DNA of 64,000 nt from Gentiana macrophylla (Eukaryota; Streptophyta; Magnoliopsida; Gentianales; Gentianaceae), in NCBI GenBank assembly GCA_026214975.1, contig JAOBSW010000564.1, forward strand, positions 19,591 to 83,590, in the 5' to 3' direction. Every line of letters starts with the position of its first letter. The stretch's first letter is position 1. Shown in pieces: positions 33,728 to 45,700 of this stretch. Both the position numbers and the translations under genes were made by a program. Under the pieces are notes generated by a model. That model was not told where the DNA came from, ran no database searches, and was given only the letters and a program-made list of their open reading frames with translations.

Positions 33728-34206
33728 ACCCTATGATTTGATTCATATGATTCTGCATTCTATTTGGCTTAGGAGACTCTCTTTGAAATTAAATGTATAG
33801 CACTAATTGACATTAATTTATAGCTAGTAGATATATTTATTTTTGCGATTTTTTTTTAACATTATGTCAATTCCGAATTTCACAATATTTTGTATTATCT
33901 TGTCAATAAATGCAATAATATTTACCATTAGGCCGAGTCCAATACCCAACAACTTTTATTTTTCTTCTCAAAATCAACATTTTGCCTTTGAGATACATAT
34001 ATACTATAAAATATAGAAATGATATAGAAATGAACAAAATAATTCATTTCCATTTGAAAGTATATAGTCCAAAAAAAAGAGCTTAAATGAAAATTAATCT
34101 ACTTTGGAGATTGAGAATAGCTAAGCTACCATAGGCATGTAAGAGACATATATACTAATCCGGAGAAGAATTATTATACATCAAGTATTTGTTGGTAAAT
34201 GAATAT
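33728..34206. other. AT-rich intergenic DNA
   Basis: No gene, RNA or repeat structure is seen. Confidence 0.6.
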
Positions 34207-34466
34207 AATGATGTCCAGACTATCATTTAGTAAAAAACGCGCGGGGATGGGTCGAACACGCCTTATCTCTTCACTTACGTGCAATAACTCTTTTGTAGTA
34301 GGTGGCGGCGATGTGATGTTTTCGGATACTGTGACGTTATAAGAGACATGATGTCCGGACTATCATTTAGCAAAAACGCAGGGGTGGGTCGAACACATCT
34401 CATCCATCCACTTTACTATGCAATAACTCTTTGTAGTAGGTGGCACGTGTGATGTGTCTGGATGTT
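34207..34466. repeat. Tandem duplication of about 135 bases
   Basis: ATGATGTCCAGACTATCATT, TGGGTCGAACACG and GTAGTAGGTGGC at 34211-34310 recur in order at 34349-34450. The copies are about 85 percent alike by eye. No coding sequence. Confidence 0.8.
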
Positions 34467-35306
34467 CGCATAATATACGAGAAGATGAATAATAAAGAGT
34501 CGCACTCTCAAATCACAAAAAGAAGGGTCCGTAGTCCGTACTCACACCCCTCTATCCGCTTCACAAATAAAGGATGCACCATAATCAATAAAGTAAAAGA
34601 GCTCGATTCAAAAGCATAATATAATTCGTTAGGAAGAGTGGAATTTAACAAGTTACACAATATATCATCTTACAAATTTAGAATCAAAATACATTACAAA
34701 AGAAAAACAACAAAAAAAAACCCTTACCCTAAACCCTAAAAAACAAGGGCACAAGAGGGAAATTCTTGCACGAAGAAGCCTTTTTTTCGGATGGGCGAAG
34801 TCAATACCCGAACCTACGCCCTTGCGAAATGGTTTAACCTTAGACGTTTCAAGCACTCTATTCCGATATCTTTCCATCAACTTATATACAAAATGTCACA
34901 CGCAGAGTTATGACATACAAAAAAATTTTGATTTTTTATATGATTTTGTAACTCAACATATGCATGTGACATTTATATATTAGATGAAAACGAGAAAAAG
35001 ATGAAGAAATAGAGGATTTGAAACGACGGCGTGTGCTATGAAAAATAACACACAAAAAGCAAGAATTAAAATATAGGTGCGTTCTTGACTCTTTCACCTT
35101 GGTCTTGTTCATTTTTTTCCACTTAATCTCCCTGCAGTTATAGTAAAATAAACTTTTACCATTATGTTTTGCAAAAACCGATTCTAGAAATTAAATAGAC
35201 TTTTCACCGGTCGATTATCACAGTCAACCAATGAAAAGTTGATTCTGATGCCTAGAACCAACTTTTAAACGGTCAAAGTTCTCCACTTTAGTATCATTAG
35301 GGCTAA
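34467..35306. other. Intergenic DNA downstream of the HD-ZIP gene
   Basis: No supported gene. Bases 35160-35290 contain AACCGATTCTAG and GTCGATTATC phrases like those of the MITEs in the HD-ZIP introns. Confidence 0.5.
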
Positions 35307-35510
35307 TTAAGGCCGTCCCCGAGTTTTCAGAGGACTTGAGCCAATAATTTTAACCGGGCCCTTCAAAACAAAAGTTTTTGAAAGATGCATTACAGGCATG
35401 TTTAGACTAATAAATTCATAAGACAAAAAAGAGTAATCAAAACCCCAAATTCTAGTCATTTTTCAAGACCCCTAAGCCGTGATGATTTAGGCCTATGCTC
35501 AGGGACATGT
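35307..35510. mobile_element. hAT-like MITE
   Basis: Left end GGCCGTCCCCGAGTTTTCAG. The right end, read as its complement, is ACATGTCCCTGAGCATAGG, followed by GGCTTAGGGGTCTTGAAAAA. This matches the arrangement at 21.55 kb. Confidence 0.6.
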
Positions 35511-35634
35511 CTGAATAACACAGTGGCGACACTAAAAATGACCAACAATAAACTTGGATGCACAATTCACAAACAAAAAAGTCGAGGGTTCAAGAAAACA
35601 TACCATGCCCAAGTTTTTTTTAGTCTAGTACATA

Positions 35635-38600
35635 TCAAGCATTATCACAAGCTAGTGCCACCTTAATCCTTTCAACAGTGCATTTGATAAGGCTATTCAC
35701 AGTTGCGACTGATCCAAGCGAAAGCTTCGCGGTCGGAACCGAATCAACCAGTATCTGAAACGCAACCGTAAGCAAACCACCCTCCGCCCCACCACCACCA
35801 CCAACCTCAGGCTCCACTCCTGCCCCAACGACCTCGTGTCCAGACGCGCGCCGCCAGGAAGTATAGCAAAACCAGAAGGTAGAAGTGCAACATAGTCCGG
35901 ATCGCCGCCACTTAAGACCACGCTCATCGCGACGATATCCACGGGGCGATATAACATACGAGCCTGTTGAATCTGTGCTACTTTCTTGCAGTATCAGCAT
36001 GTTACTTTGGCTTGAATTCGCACTCTGCAACAGTTTTTCACAAAAGATATTTCACATACCTACACATTCTTACGATCTTTCACATAGTAAGTGTGTAAGT
36101 GCGTGTAACCGGAAAAAAGAGTGAAAATGAATGTATAGATACATGTACACGTACAGCATTGCTGAAACGATTATACCATAAAATCTATCGTTTTTGCATT
36201 AATATGGGCTTACATTAACGCGTAGCAAAGATACGGAGTTTCCAGGATCGCGACCATTAGCAATGTGTGACATTTCTTGAACTAGGCCACCATTTGATAG
36301 TATATCCCACTGAAAAATCATAGGTACAATGTCAGATGTACTAAAAAATTAAAAAAATTAAATGTAGTAATCTCAACAATTTGGTATGTTAATTATTGCT
36401 GTAGTATGTACTATGTAGTATTAGCAACAAGTATGAATTACTAGCTAGATCATACTTTACCACTTTTTTGAGTTTCATTTGGGGCTTTTATTTGCACACA
36501 CTCATTCTACTCGTGCACCACAAGAGAACCGACTTTGCCAAGAACCGACTTTCAATTCCCTAGGTGCATTGTGAGAACCGACCTTGGGAAAGTCGGTTCT
36601 TGCTCCAGAACATACGAGAAGTCGGTTCTTGGTTCCAAATCCGACTCTCAGAGGTCGGTTCTACTGTGGCACACAAGTAGAATGGTGTACGAGTAGCATG
36701 AGTGTGGTGTAAATAAATGCCGCCTTTCATTTAGTGCCATTGTCAAATGCAACTCAATCGACCTTGTACGGTCGATTCTAGATCTAATCGACCGGGTGAA
36801 AGTCGACTTCTAGAGCTGAGAATCGACTTTCAAACAGTCTATGGGTTTTGTGTGCGGTGTTTGAAGTAAATTTTAACTGTGGTGTCTTTAAGCCAAAACC
36901 TAACAATGGGGCACCAGATTGAACATTCAAACTTCCAAAAGTCGAATCTTGTCTTCAAAGTTGACTTTCCAGAGGCATGAATATGCATATTCATCTCTGA
37001 CAAATTGAACCTAAATTCACTACATTTGCCATTTTCAAGGGTGGGATGAAGAGAATCATACCTCACTCCTAGAGTTTTCGTCGCGAAGAAAATCGAAAAC
37101 CCTTTTAGGTGAAACCGGAATCCAAAACGACGTTGCAGCACTTAGCACAATCCCAGGTGGTCTGCCAGGATCATCCATACTCTTCCTAGTCATCACTCTG
37201 ACATCATCAGCACCGCTACCGGACAACGTCGTCCACGTATGCGCAGTCGAGGCCCCCACACCAGCACAGAAGCTCATTACCATTCTCTCTGCTAGTTTCA
37301 GCATGCTTTTTCTACCTTCTGGTGTAGTAATCACTGCAAGAAAAAGACTTAACAAATTAGAATGAGAATAATATATACATTCGACTTTACAGACATCGAA
37401 TACTCGTCTTCTCGACCTCTGCAAAGTCGAACATCTAAAACGGTATATTCGTTATGGTGCCAATAACAAACTCCAAAAATCGGAATCTAAGCTCAACATC
37501 CGACTTTACAGAGACTCCAATACTGCCTTCAACCTCTCGCAAAGTCGAACCCTAAACGTAGATTCGATGCGGTGCCAATAACCAACCCCATTCTCACCAT
37601 TCTCAAATATATGTAACGAAATATATATGATTGCTATATATATATATATTACCTCCAACATCACCAATAGGAATATTGTTAGCCATAGCAGTAGCAAGTC
37701 TTTCACATTGTCGATCTAAAGTAGTCACCCAACGTTTAGCACCAAAAGCAAGTCCAGATGAAACTAAGCCTCTATATATGTTATGAACTGCTCTATCATC
37801 AACTTCAACATGTTCAACCCATGTCACCTACAAATATATCATACAAAAATTATCAAATATTTTTTTGTATAACATAAGTTATATAAGGATATAACTCATA
37901 TAAGATGTAGTAACTGCATGAAAACCCGTGCATAATGTATGGGATAATCGACACATACGTTTACCTTTGAGTAAACCATTAGGCGATTCTTGTACATATA
38001 ACACAAACCTACCTTATACTAATCTAAAACCCGCAGATAATGGATGAGGTAATGGACTCGTACACATATATACCTTTTGAGTAACCATTAGGCAATTCTT
38101 GTATAACACAGACCTACCTTATACTAGCTTAAAACATGCACGCATAATACGGGGGATAATGAACAATTACATAGCTTAGAGTAGGGTCGTAAATGAAATG
38201 GCTACTCATGCTCGACTCGGAAAGAAGTTTGACTCGATTCGCTTTTTTTTTTCGAGTTTGAGCTGGAGCTGAGTTATTAGAATAAATATTCTGTTTCGAT
38301 CTCGAGTTTCTAATTATAGTAATCGAGTAGCTTAAGTAGTTTTCAAGCTTATAAAATTTATTTTCTAATAATGTATAATACACATAATAATTAATCAATG
38401 AGTTGAGTAATAGACGAGTCGAGCTCGATCTTGACATATATAGTTTGTAAAAATTATATGATTTCTAAGAAAACAATCGATCGAGCTTAAAACAAGAGTC
38501 AAGTTATATCGAGTACTTAACAAGTCATGTTCGACACGCCTTGTTATGGATCAATCGAGCACGAGCCGAGTTTATGACGAGCAAACTTTTATTTAATCAA

Positions 38601-41327
38601 ACTGAAGCTCGAGTCCTCAAGCATATCGACTCGATTACTACACTACCTTAAAATAACCATTAGGCAATTCTTGTATAACACAACTAACTTATATCACTGA
38701 AAACTCGTGCATAATACACTGAAAACGAACAATGAACGATAACATACCTTCAAGTAACCATTAGGCAATTCTTGTATAACACAAACCAGCCTTGAACTAG
38801 CCGAAACCCATGCATAATACAGAGAAAAATGAACATGTACATACCTTGGAGTAACCATTAGGCAATTCTTGAATCACACAACCAGAAGGCCTTCTTCGCA
38901 TCTTGATACGGTATTCGGGCGTAGATTATCCAAAGAAACATCAACAACAGCCCATGTACCATCTGGATGATGCTTACAGTATCTTAGGAAGTAGTTTTCC
39001 GAGTCGGGACGAGGGGCGTCGGGACTTGAAACTCGGCTGTCATCTGCAAGAAACGTTACATTATACGATATAAACCCGTATAATAAAAATTTAATTGTTG
39101 AATTATAAAATAACATAAGTTATAAAGGTGTAGAATTTAATTTGTTAGTATATACCACTTGTAGAGCTCCATTGTAATTGCCAGCTACACCAGTAGATAG
39201 TACCTCCAAGGTTAGTGCCCTTGATACAATGCTGGCAAATATACTTGACCACTGATTCTGATAAATAAATAAAAAGAACAGAATTTATAATTTTACCTTA
39301 TTAGTTTTATTATGTACAATTTGATCCCTGTATTTCAAACATTTGACATGTACTTGCTATGAGATAAAGAAAGAAAAATTGCAATCTTACCACATCCATG
39401 AGAATTTCAACAAGGTTGATGTTATTCATAATAACAACAGCAGATTCTCTAGAAGCTTCAGACCTTAATCCCAACGGTTTCGGACCGATACCTCGCGGAA
39501 ATGTCCTAAAATATTCATCCTCACACAATGTCTCTGATGAGTTATCATTGTTTGGTATCCATAATGGTTCTCCAACTTGAGCCATTCTTATCAATTCCTC
39601 CATTGCAGCAACTGCCAACTCTATGATCATCGGCTTATCCGCTTCACTCGGGCCCGACACGGACCTTAAAAGCTCGGCACCGGATCCGTAAAAGTCTCCA
39701 ACGAAACCGGTGTAGGCCCGAAACCCCCACTCCTAGTTCAAGTGAACGCGTTGGTCCCGTGGAAGATTAGGGTATGAGAGCATAGGTTTTCCAACATACT
39801 TTGCAGCTATCCCAGATATCCTATCAATCTAGTAACAAAACATATAAAATATTTTAATAAATTATAAAATAATGTATAATATATATAAGTTCTTATGACA
39901 TAGGGAAATACTATTGTAGAGTCTCCGCTCTGCAGATACTGCTCAAATACATCAGAAACGTAAGGGTTTTTCAGTGAAAACAAGGAGTTTATGCAGAACG
40001 GAGACTCTACATCGAATTTACGTGTGACATGATGTGTATGTATATATATTCGAACCTCTTCCTTAAGGCTTAGCATTCTCGATCCTTAAATGTTGCTCAT
40101 CAAATGTCATCTCTCCAATGGCTGCTGGACCACCACAATTAGGGCAACTAGCATTGTTCAAAGCTTCTTTATACCTCATGTTCTCGACACTAAGCTTCTC
40201 GCTCTCGTTACGCAAATGCGTGTTGTCATGTATGCTCATGTTGCGCCTGCATTTCAATGTACAATCCAATCCATTCATCAAGACAACAATACATTAGCAC
40301 ATCGCATATATATATATGATGCATAAGTTATAAGTTATGTACATCGCGTATATACACATACATAAGTGATGTCTGATGCATGTATAGACGATATCGTATA
40401 TATATATGCTGTATAAGGTGTGAGACATATATATATAACATTATGCTACAAACATTTTACCTTCATTTGTGTACGTTTATTCTGAAACCAAAACTTCACT
40501 TGCAATGGCTCAAGCCCTAATCGATTTACCAAGCTCCTTTCTTTGCTTATCATCTGGATGTGGACATTCTTTGAAGAAACTGTATAATACCATATATATG
40601 TATATATAGTTAATAAAATTAGTTCGATGTTACTCTATGAACATGTTCGCTTAGTTCAGTCCACTATAATCAATGGTGTAAGAAGAAAGATGTACTTACG
40701 ATTCCATTTCTTGAATTTGATGCTGAGTATGGCGGTGATAACGCTTCTTTTGGGACGTTGATTCGGATCTTGATCATCATCGGGAGCTTCCATGATATCA
40801 GTACCCGATTTGCTCTCGAGCTCTTCATCTCGGATCATATCGAGTTCATTTTCTGACTTTTACTTGCCATTGTCTCAAGTAAATGATGGTTATCAAACAT
40901 ACTTGGCTGAAACATCTAAACATTTTTAGTACTGAATTAGTCCCAACACATAAAAACAACATAAAATTAAACAAAACCAAAACAATTATAGTTACAAAAT
41001 CAAGAGAATAAAACCAAAAAAGGAAAGAAAAAGAAAAACATGAATATTGACTAGATCTGGAAGAGTGAATAGTACGTCAAAAATTAAGTGTGAAAAGAAG
41101 ATGAAAAGACACATATAAAAGATGGATTAGTAAAGAACTTAATAGTTTTTAATAAGAAAATAATTAAATTAAGAGTTAATATTATATACTATTAATTATA
41201 AGTTATAAATAAACATGTATTATACATACATCACAATAATTAAGCTGTGAAGAAGGCCTGAATCCACTACTTTCATCTTGTTTTCTCTTCAGCATGGTTT
41301 CTGGATCTATAGCTTGAAACTTCATAC
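35635..41327 (-). CDS. PDF2: HD-ZIP IV homeodomain-START transcription factor, ATML1/PDF2 type
   Basis: Exons on the minus strand, all with GT-AG borders: 41327-41230 (leader), 40915-40700, 40579-40461, 40246-40056, 39828-39391, 39257-39156, 39043-38845, 37827-37653, 37333-37062, 36309-36214 and 36024-35635 (stop TGA). The product is about 730 residues, as for PDF2. Motifs in order: an acidic N-terminus with [12 protein letters not shown]; the homeodomain ([35 protein letters not shown]); the zipper with [14 protein letters not shown]; the START domain ([19 protein letters not shown] to [17 protein letters not shown]); and the C-terminal domain ([35 protein letters not shown]). The family binds L1 boxes and specifies epidermal identity in the nucleus. 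About ten one-base indels break the frame; the protein is otherwise conserved, so sequence error is likely. Confidence 0.95.
36481..36725. mobile_element. MITE in an HD-ZIP intron
   Basis: About 40-base inverted ends: CACACTCATTCTACTCGTGC at the left, and the complement of CACACTCATGCTACTCGTAC at the right. The interior carries repeated AAGAACCGACTTT / AAGTCGGTTCTTG in both directions. Similar GTCGACTTT phrases occur at 36760-36840 and 37380-37570. Confidence 0.7.
37955..38885 (-). repeat. Intronic tandem array of the exon-intron boundary
   Basis: The exon ending at 38845 finishes CAAGAATTGCCTAATGGTTA then CTCCAAG|GTATGT. In the following intron the same boundary recurs four times on the minus strand, with AAG|GTA at about 38747, 38646, 38073 and 37964. 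Units are about 97-109 bases apart, except where a mobile element of about 470 bases sits between the second and third extra copies. All four copies keep AAG|GTA. They differ after the dinucleotide (GTATGT, GTAGTG, GTATAT, GTAAAC). Confidence 0.9.
38165..38640. mobile_element. Mobile-element insertion within the intronic array
   Basis: The insert is rich in CTCGACTCG/CGAGTCGAG phrases and has weak inverted ends (TAGGGTCGTAAATG and the complement of TAGTGTAGTAATCGAGTC). A shared core links it to 8025-8180. It accounts for the single long gap in the otherwise regular 100-base array. No coding capacity. Confidence 0.7.
41230..41327 (-). other. HD-ZIP leader exon with in-frame upstream ATG
   Basis: Bounded by TTACAG before 41327 and GTATGTA after 41230. 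From ATG at 41325 it is open for exactly 32 codons ([18 protein letters not shown] at the start). The next exon begins exactly with ATG at 40915 after a TTTAG acceptor, so splicing keeps the frame. It could be 5' untranslated, an upstream peptide, or an N-terminal extension. Usual family members begin at the 40915 methionine ([11 protein letters not shown]). Confidence 0.6.
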
Positions 41328-41362
41328 CTGTAATAATAAATTCATTTCACTTTCATTACAAC

Positions 41363-41368
41363 TCATAA

Positions 41369-41422
<54 letters not shown>

Positions 41423-41425
41423 TAC
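41363..41425. repeat. (TA)n microsatellite
   Basis: About 50 bases of nearly pure TA in the first intron of the HD-ZIP gene, followed by (TACA)n. Confidence 0.9.
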
Positions 41426-42250
41426 ATACATACACAAACCGCTTTATGTAACTATTAACTAAGAAGAACAAACCCTAAAAATTCTCTCTTTTTTTAGTAC
41501 ATGTATAATGATGGGAGCTACCAGATGCTGACGATTGCTTTATATATAAAGAGGTGGGGGTGGTGGGGTGGGGGCGTTGAATTTAGGACATTGTACAGCA
41601 ATGAAAGTATACTACTATAATAATATATTCTACTACAAAAAAAAAAATTATATCGAGTGGTATATTATATCAATTTTTGTTTTTTTTTTTTACTTTTTTA
41701 CATATATTATAAATATTTAAAGGTAAGATAGAAAGAAAATAAGGTATAATGAATGTCAATTTATACAATTTTATTACAACAATTATACTATAAAATATAT
41801 AAAAACAAATAGAGAAATATTTCAAGAATATTTACACATAGTTATGACTTCTGTTGGTTTGAGTTCTCCAAGAAGTGGACTTTTTTTTTAAGTACGTGCG
41901 AAAAAGACCAAAATGAGAAATTTTTGCTCTAACCGCTGACAGATTTGAACTTACCTTTTGACTCTTGTTTACTAACATCTTATCAAATATTCATAATCTA
42001 TAACGCACAAGATCAAGAAAAGAATCCTCTTTGACTCTTTTCTTCATAAATAATAAATAACAAAAAGCTAAAAAAAATTAAAAAAAAAAACACAAGAAAG
42101 TGGGTAGAAGAAGCTCTGTGATTCACAAGAGAATGAAGAAATCATGAAATAGAAAAAAAGGGTTCAGTTTAGATTTTGATGTATACTAATAGTATAGTAT
42201 CTTTTTTTTATTACTTTGATTATTAAATAAATGATGGAAAAGAAAAAGTA

Positions 42251-42400
42251 TATTAGGGTTTACCATATATAAAAAAAGAGAAGAATGATCAGATCTGTCT
42301 GCTGAGAAAGCAAAAGGGTTTCAGCCAAAACCATTTCTTGAAGGTTTGTTGGATTGGTTTTGTGAGAGAATGATGACTTTCTTGTGAATAGAATTTAATA
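42251..42400 (-). other. Probable first non-coding exon of the HD-ZIP gene
   Basis: On the minus strand, CT-rich leader-like sequence runs from about 42600 to GAAATGGTTTTGGCTGAAAC near 42345, and a possible donor GGTAAACC lies near 42265. A short upstream reading frame starts at the ATG in AAGAAATGG. This is inference from composition and position. Confidence 0.4.
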
Positions 42401-42482
42401 AGAAAGAGTGAAGATGATAGAGAGATAAGTATAGTAGCAAAAAAGAAAAATAAAGGGATCAAAGAAATGAATCAAAAGATAG

Positions 42483-42580
42483 AGACTTGGAGGTTTGAGG
42501 TGGGGGTAGGGGGATGATGGGGGTGGTGGGATGGGGTAGGGGTAGGAGTAGGGGTAGGGGGTGGTGGGGAGAGGGGGGTA
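42483..42580 (+). other. G-rich tract with quadruplex potential
   Basis: The plus strand has dense G runs, including GGGGGTAGGGGGATGATGGG and GGGGTAGGGGTAGG, many with loops of two to four bases. It lies in the leader/promoter zone of the HD-ZIP gene, on the strand opposite its transcript. Confidence 0.75.
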
Positions 42581-42667
42581 GATGAAGAAGGAGGAAGGTG
42601 GGTGGACAGGTAGAGGAGAAGTTGTGGCAGTGAGGAGTAATTGCAAGGCGTATGAAGAGGATGCGTT

Positions 42668-42675
42668 TGCATTTA
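42668..42675 (-). promoter_or_regulatory. L1 box
   Basis: TAAATGCA on the minus strand, an exact match to the L1 box TAAATG(C/T)A bound by ATML1/PDF2-class factors. A TATA-like TTTATATCTATC lies nearby at about 42717-42728. It lies about 1.75 kb upstream of the usual start codon, beyond the long leader intron. This is consistent with the known autoregulation of these epidermal genes. Confidence 0.7.
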
Positions 42676-42729
42676 ATGGCGGGGGTGTGGAGGTGTTATT
42701 GCTTGAAAGAGAGAGATAGATATAAAGAT

Positions 42730-45700
42730 TTCTTTTTTTTTTTTATTTTAAATATTTGAATTTTGGTAGTAAAGGGTATTATGGTAATTAAAGAAGATGG
42801 GTATCCCTTTTTATATCCACACGGGTTATGTTACTCTCACAACCATTCAGATACGATGCATGGTGTAAGAACACGTTGTATTACTTGTTGTTTTTTAATC
42901 ATATGATAAAGAAGATTACTCGCTAACACTGTGTGTTAGACTAGTGTTCGTATCATCATAATAAAACGACACAACACATTTTTAAATAATTGATTACAGT
43001 ATGTGATCTATTTAGTAGTTCAATTTCTGCTAATAAAACGGTTTCATCACAAAGAATGATACAATACATTTTTATACAATTAATCGTGATGTATGAATAA
43101 ATGAAAGAATGCTACTACTTATTAATTACTCAAATAATGAGTGACACCATGTTTGCATATCTTTGATTGTGTAAGACTCATTGATCGTTATATTAGCACA
43201 TCATATGGTATAAAACAAATATGTTATATCTCACTCATCGTGCCTTCATAAATTGTCAGTGAACAGATTCATTACTCGCCGCACATTGATCAATAGGTTT
43301 CGGAAATGTCAGTAACGTTAAATAGGAACGAACGGCGTATATCAAAGGCTCTAACATTTTCACGGTGAAACAGCTAGCTTGAAGCCTCTTAACTCCATTT
43401 CATTGCCAGCAGAACTCTGGACCCTCTTCTGCATTGAATTGAATAACCATGCATGTTTTTTCATCTGACCGATCTTTAATATAGTAGTATTTCTATTTAT
43501 ATTATTTATTTATTTATTTTCCAGCTTGCAAAGAAAGTTTATTTTATCACCTAGTAAATTGTATTTGGAGTAGTCCGTGTGCTTGTTGTATATGATGTAC
43601 AAATATTCTTTAATTAAATTATAATATACGTACCTTGCTTGATTGCTTTATCTTGCATTAAAAATTTGACGAAAGACTATTAAGATATATGTTGAGACAT
43701 ATATAACGGATTTGATAATTTGTGATAATCATTTTAATCCTAGCGATGACGATAAACCCCTGTAGTTATTCGATCTATTATGCCTCAAGAAAGATAACTA
43801 GCCTTGAGCCGTGAGACGTTAATATACGCAGATTAGAACCGACTATTGGGATTTAAACTCAAATGTCACACCACGAGAGCCGAGAGACAATATGTTCACC
43901 CCTAGAATCCGGCATCTGATAGACTCCTAGCGAAGTCACTAGTTCCTTAAGATGTGAGAATGTATTATCCAACGATGAAGAAGTGAGAGAAAGATTATTA
44001 AAATAAAAAGTTAAAAATGTATATAATGAATTTTGATAACTTGAATTAATTATTTTAGGCCAAACAAGCGACGATGCTGCCCAAGTAGAATATTCGATCT
44101 ATTACGTCTCAAATAGCAACGCTAGGCATGCGTTATTGACTTTACATTGATTTTTTTTTTTTTGCTTATAATGGGGATCGAATTTTGGTCACTTATCATG
44201 TTATACTATAATGCTAACCATTAGGGCAATACCGTATTCGTTTTACATTAATATTTTAACGGGTATGCAGTTAACATTTCAAGATAATAGTGGGACCGCT
44301 CCTCTCAAGAGAAGAGTTATGGTGAACCATTGATTTAAAAGGTTCTATCTGATGCACTAGTGTAATGTAAGCTACTTACATTTTTTCATATACTAGTATG
44401 TTTATAGAATTGAGCTTGTGAAAAATCGGAAGTTGTTGAATGTTGTTGATGACGATTCGAGACCTCTTAGCCTATAGTTTGTCCTCAAGCCCTTGAACAC
44501 TAATGGAAAGGCTAGCAACATGAATGGTTGACTTCGTGGAAAGTGGCTACGTCATCTGTGACTATCTATGAGACCTTTTGAGGGTTCAAGCCGATGTAGT
44601 TCAAATTAAAGTGTAAGCTATTGCGCCTTGTTAAGGCTGATAGGCATGGTTTATACAAGGAAGCAATTCATGTTAATCAAATCTATAACATAACTTGTCT
44701 TGTTGGAATCATGACAACAATATCGTGTGATGTGTTCATGATCTAATGGCTGACCAATGAGGCATGTTCTTTAATAGAATAAACTTCGACCCCGTTCTCT
44801 AATAGAATAATGTTTGACTTTTTCGGCCATAGCTCTACTCTGGGCCACGAGACTATGCATAAAAGGCATGTAAATTGTTCATCGAGCTTGAGACTTGTAG
44901 CTTAGCTATTGGGGTATCTTTAGACCTCAAACGGAGCTCATCCTGTATCGGACCTCATCGAGACCTCAAATGGTTGGTTTGTTGTCATAAAGTCCTTGTC
45001 TATAAGCCGCCTCTCACAACCTCTAAAGTAACCAAGTCTAAGGTTGATCCCAAATGTCTCATAACCGAACTAATGAGTTTATTTTTCTTCCTCACCTAGT
45101 TTGTTACATTCGTCCTATGCACTTAGTATAACTCTAATGTTGAACCCAATCTCTCTCTCCCTTTTAGGTCTCTACTAGTACTATTGCACAAAAATTGTGG
45201 TTTGATAAATTAGATAAATATTTAAAATGACGAGAATCTGATCGATCTATTGATACATAATATTACACTTCCCGATGGGAACCATAGTTTGAAAATTAAA
45301 CAAACATAATCCTTGTTGGTCGGATAGCTTACAAAAATGTGCAATTAGATAGTGACCCCAACAAAAATTGAACAAATAACAATTGAAATGGACTAATCTC
45401 TACGATCGACTGTTTTCTCAATAATGATTAGTTAAACGTTATTGTGTTTCCTTTGCACATTTAAACACACAATTGCCCCACAATTTCACCTGCATAATTA
45501 CATGTTTAACTAACTAGCCACGTTATTCAGTAATAAAATAGGAAAATAATACTACATACACAACACGTAAGCATTAAACACGATCTCATCATTAATGTAA
45601 GATTTAAACTTTTCACATGGTATTGATGTGGAAGGTCTAGAAATAAATAAACTTTTTTTTGACTATTTCTAAGATCTTCTAGCATGTGCATTTACGAAAA

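Noticed and set aside
42395..42672. Proline-rich minus-strand frames
   Set aside because: They translate the complement of the G-rich tract in the HD-ZIP leader; two overlapping frames give similar Pro/Ser/Thr strings.
44139..44245. Poly-T followed by GGGGATCGAATTTTGG, a possible SINE
   Set aside because: Only a weak B-box-like sequence is visible and no duplicated target could be found.
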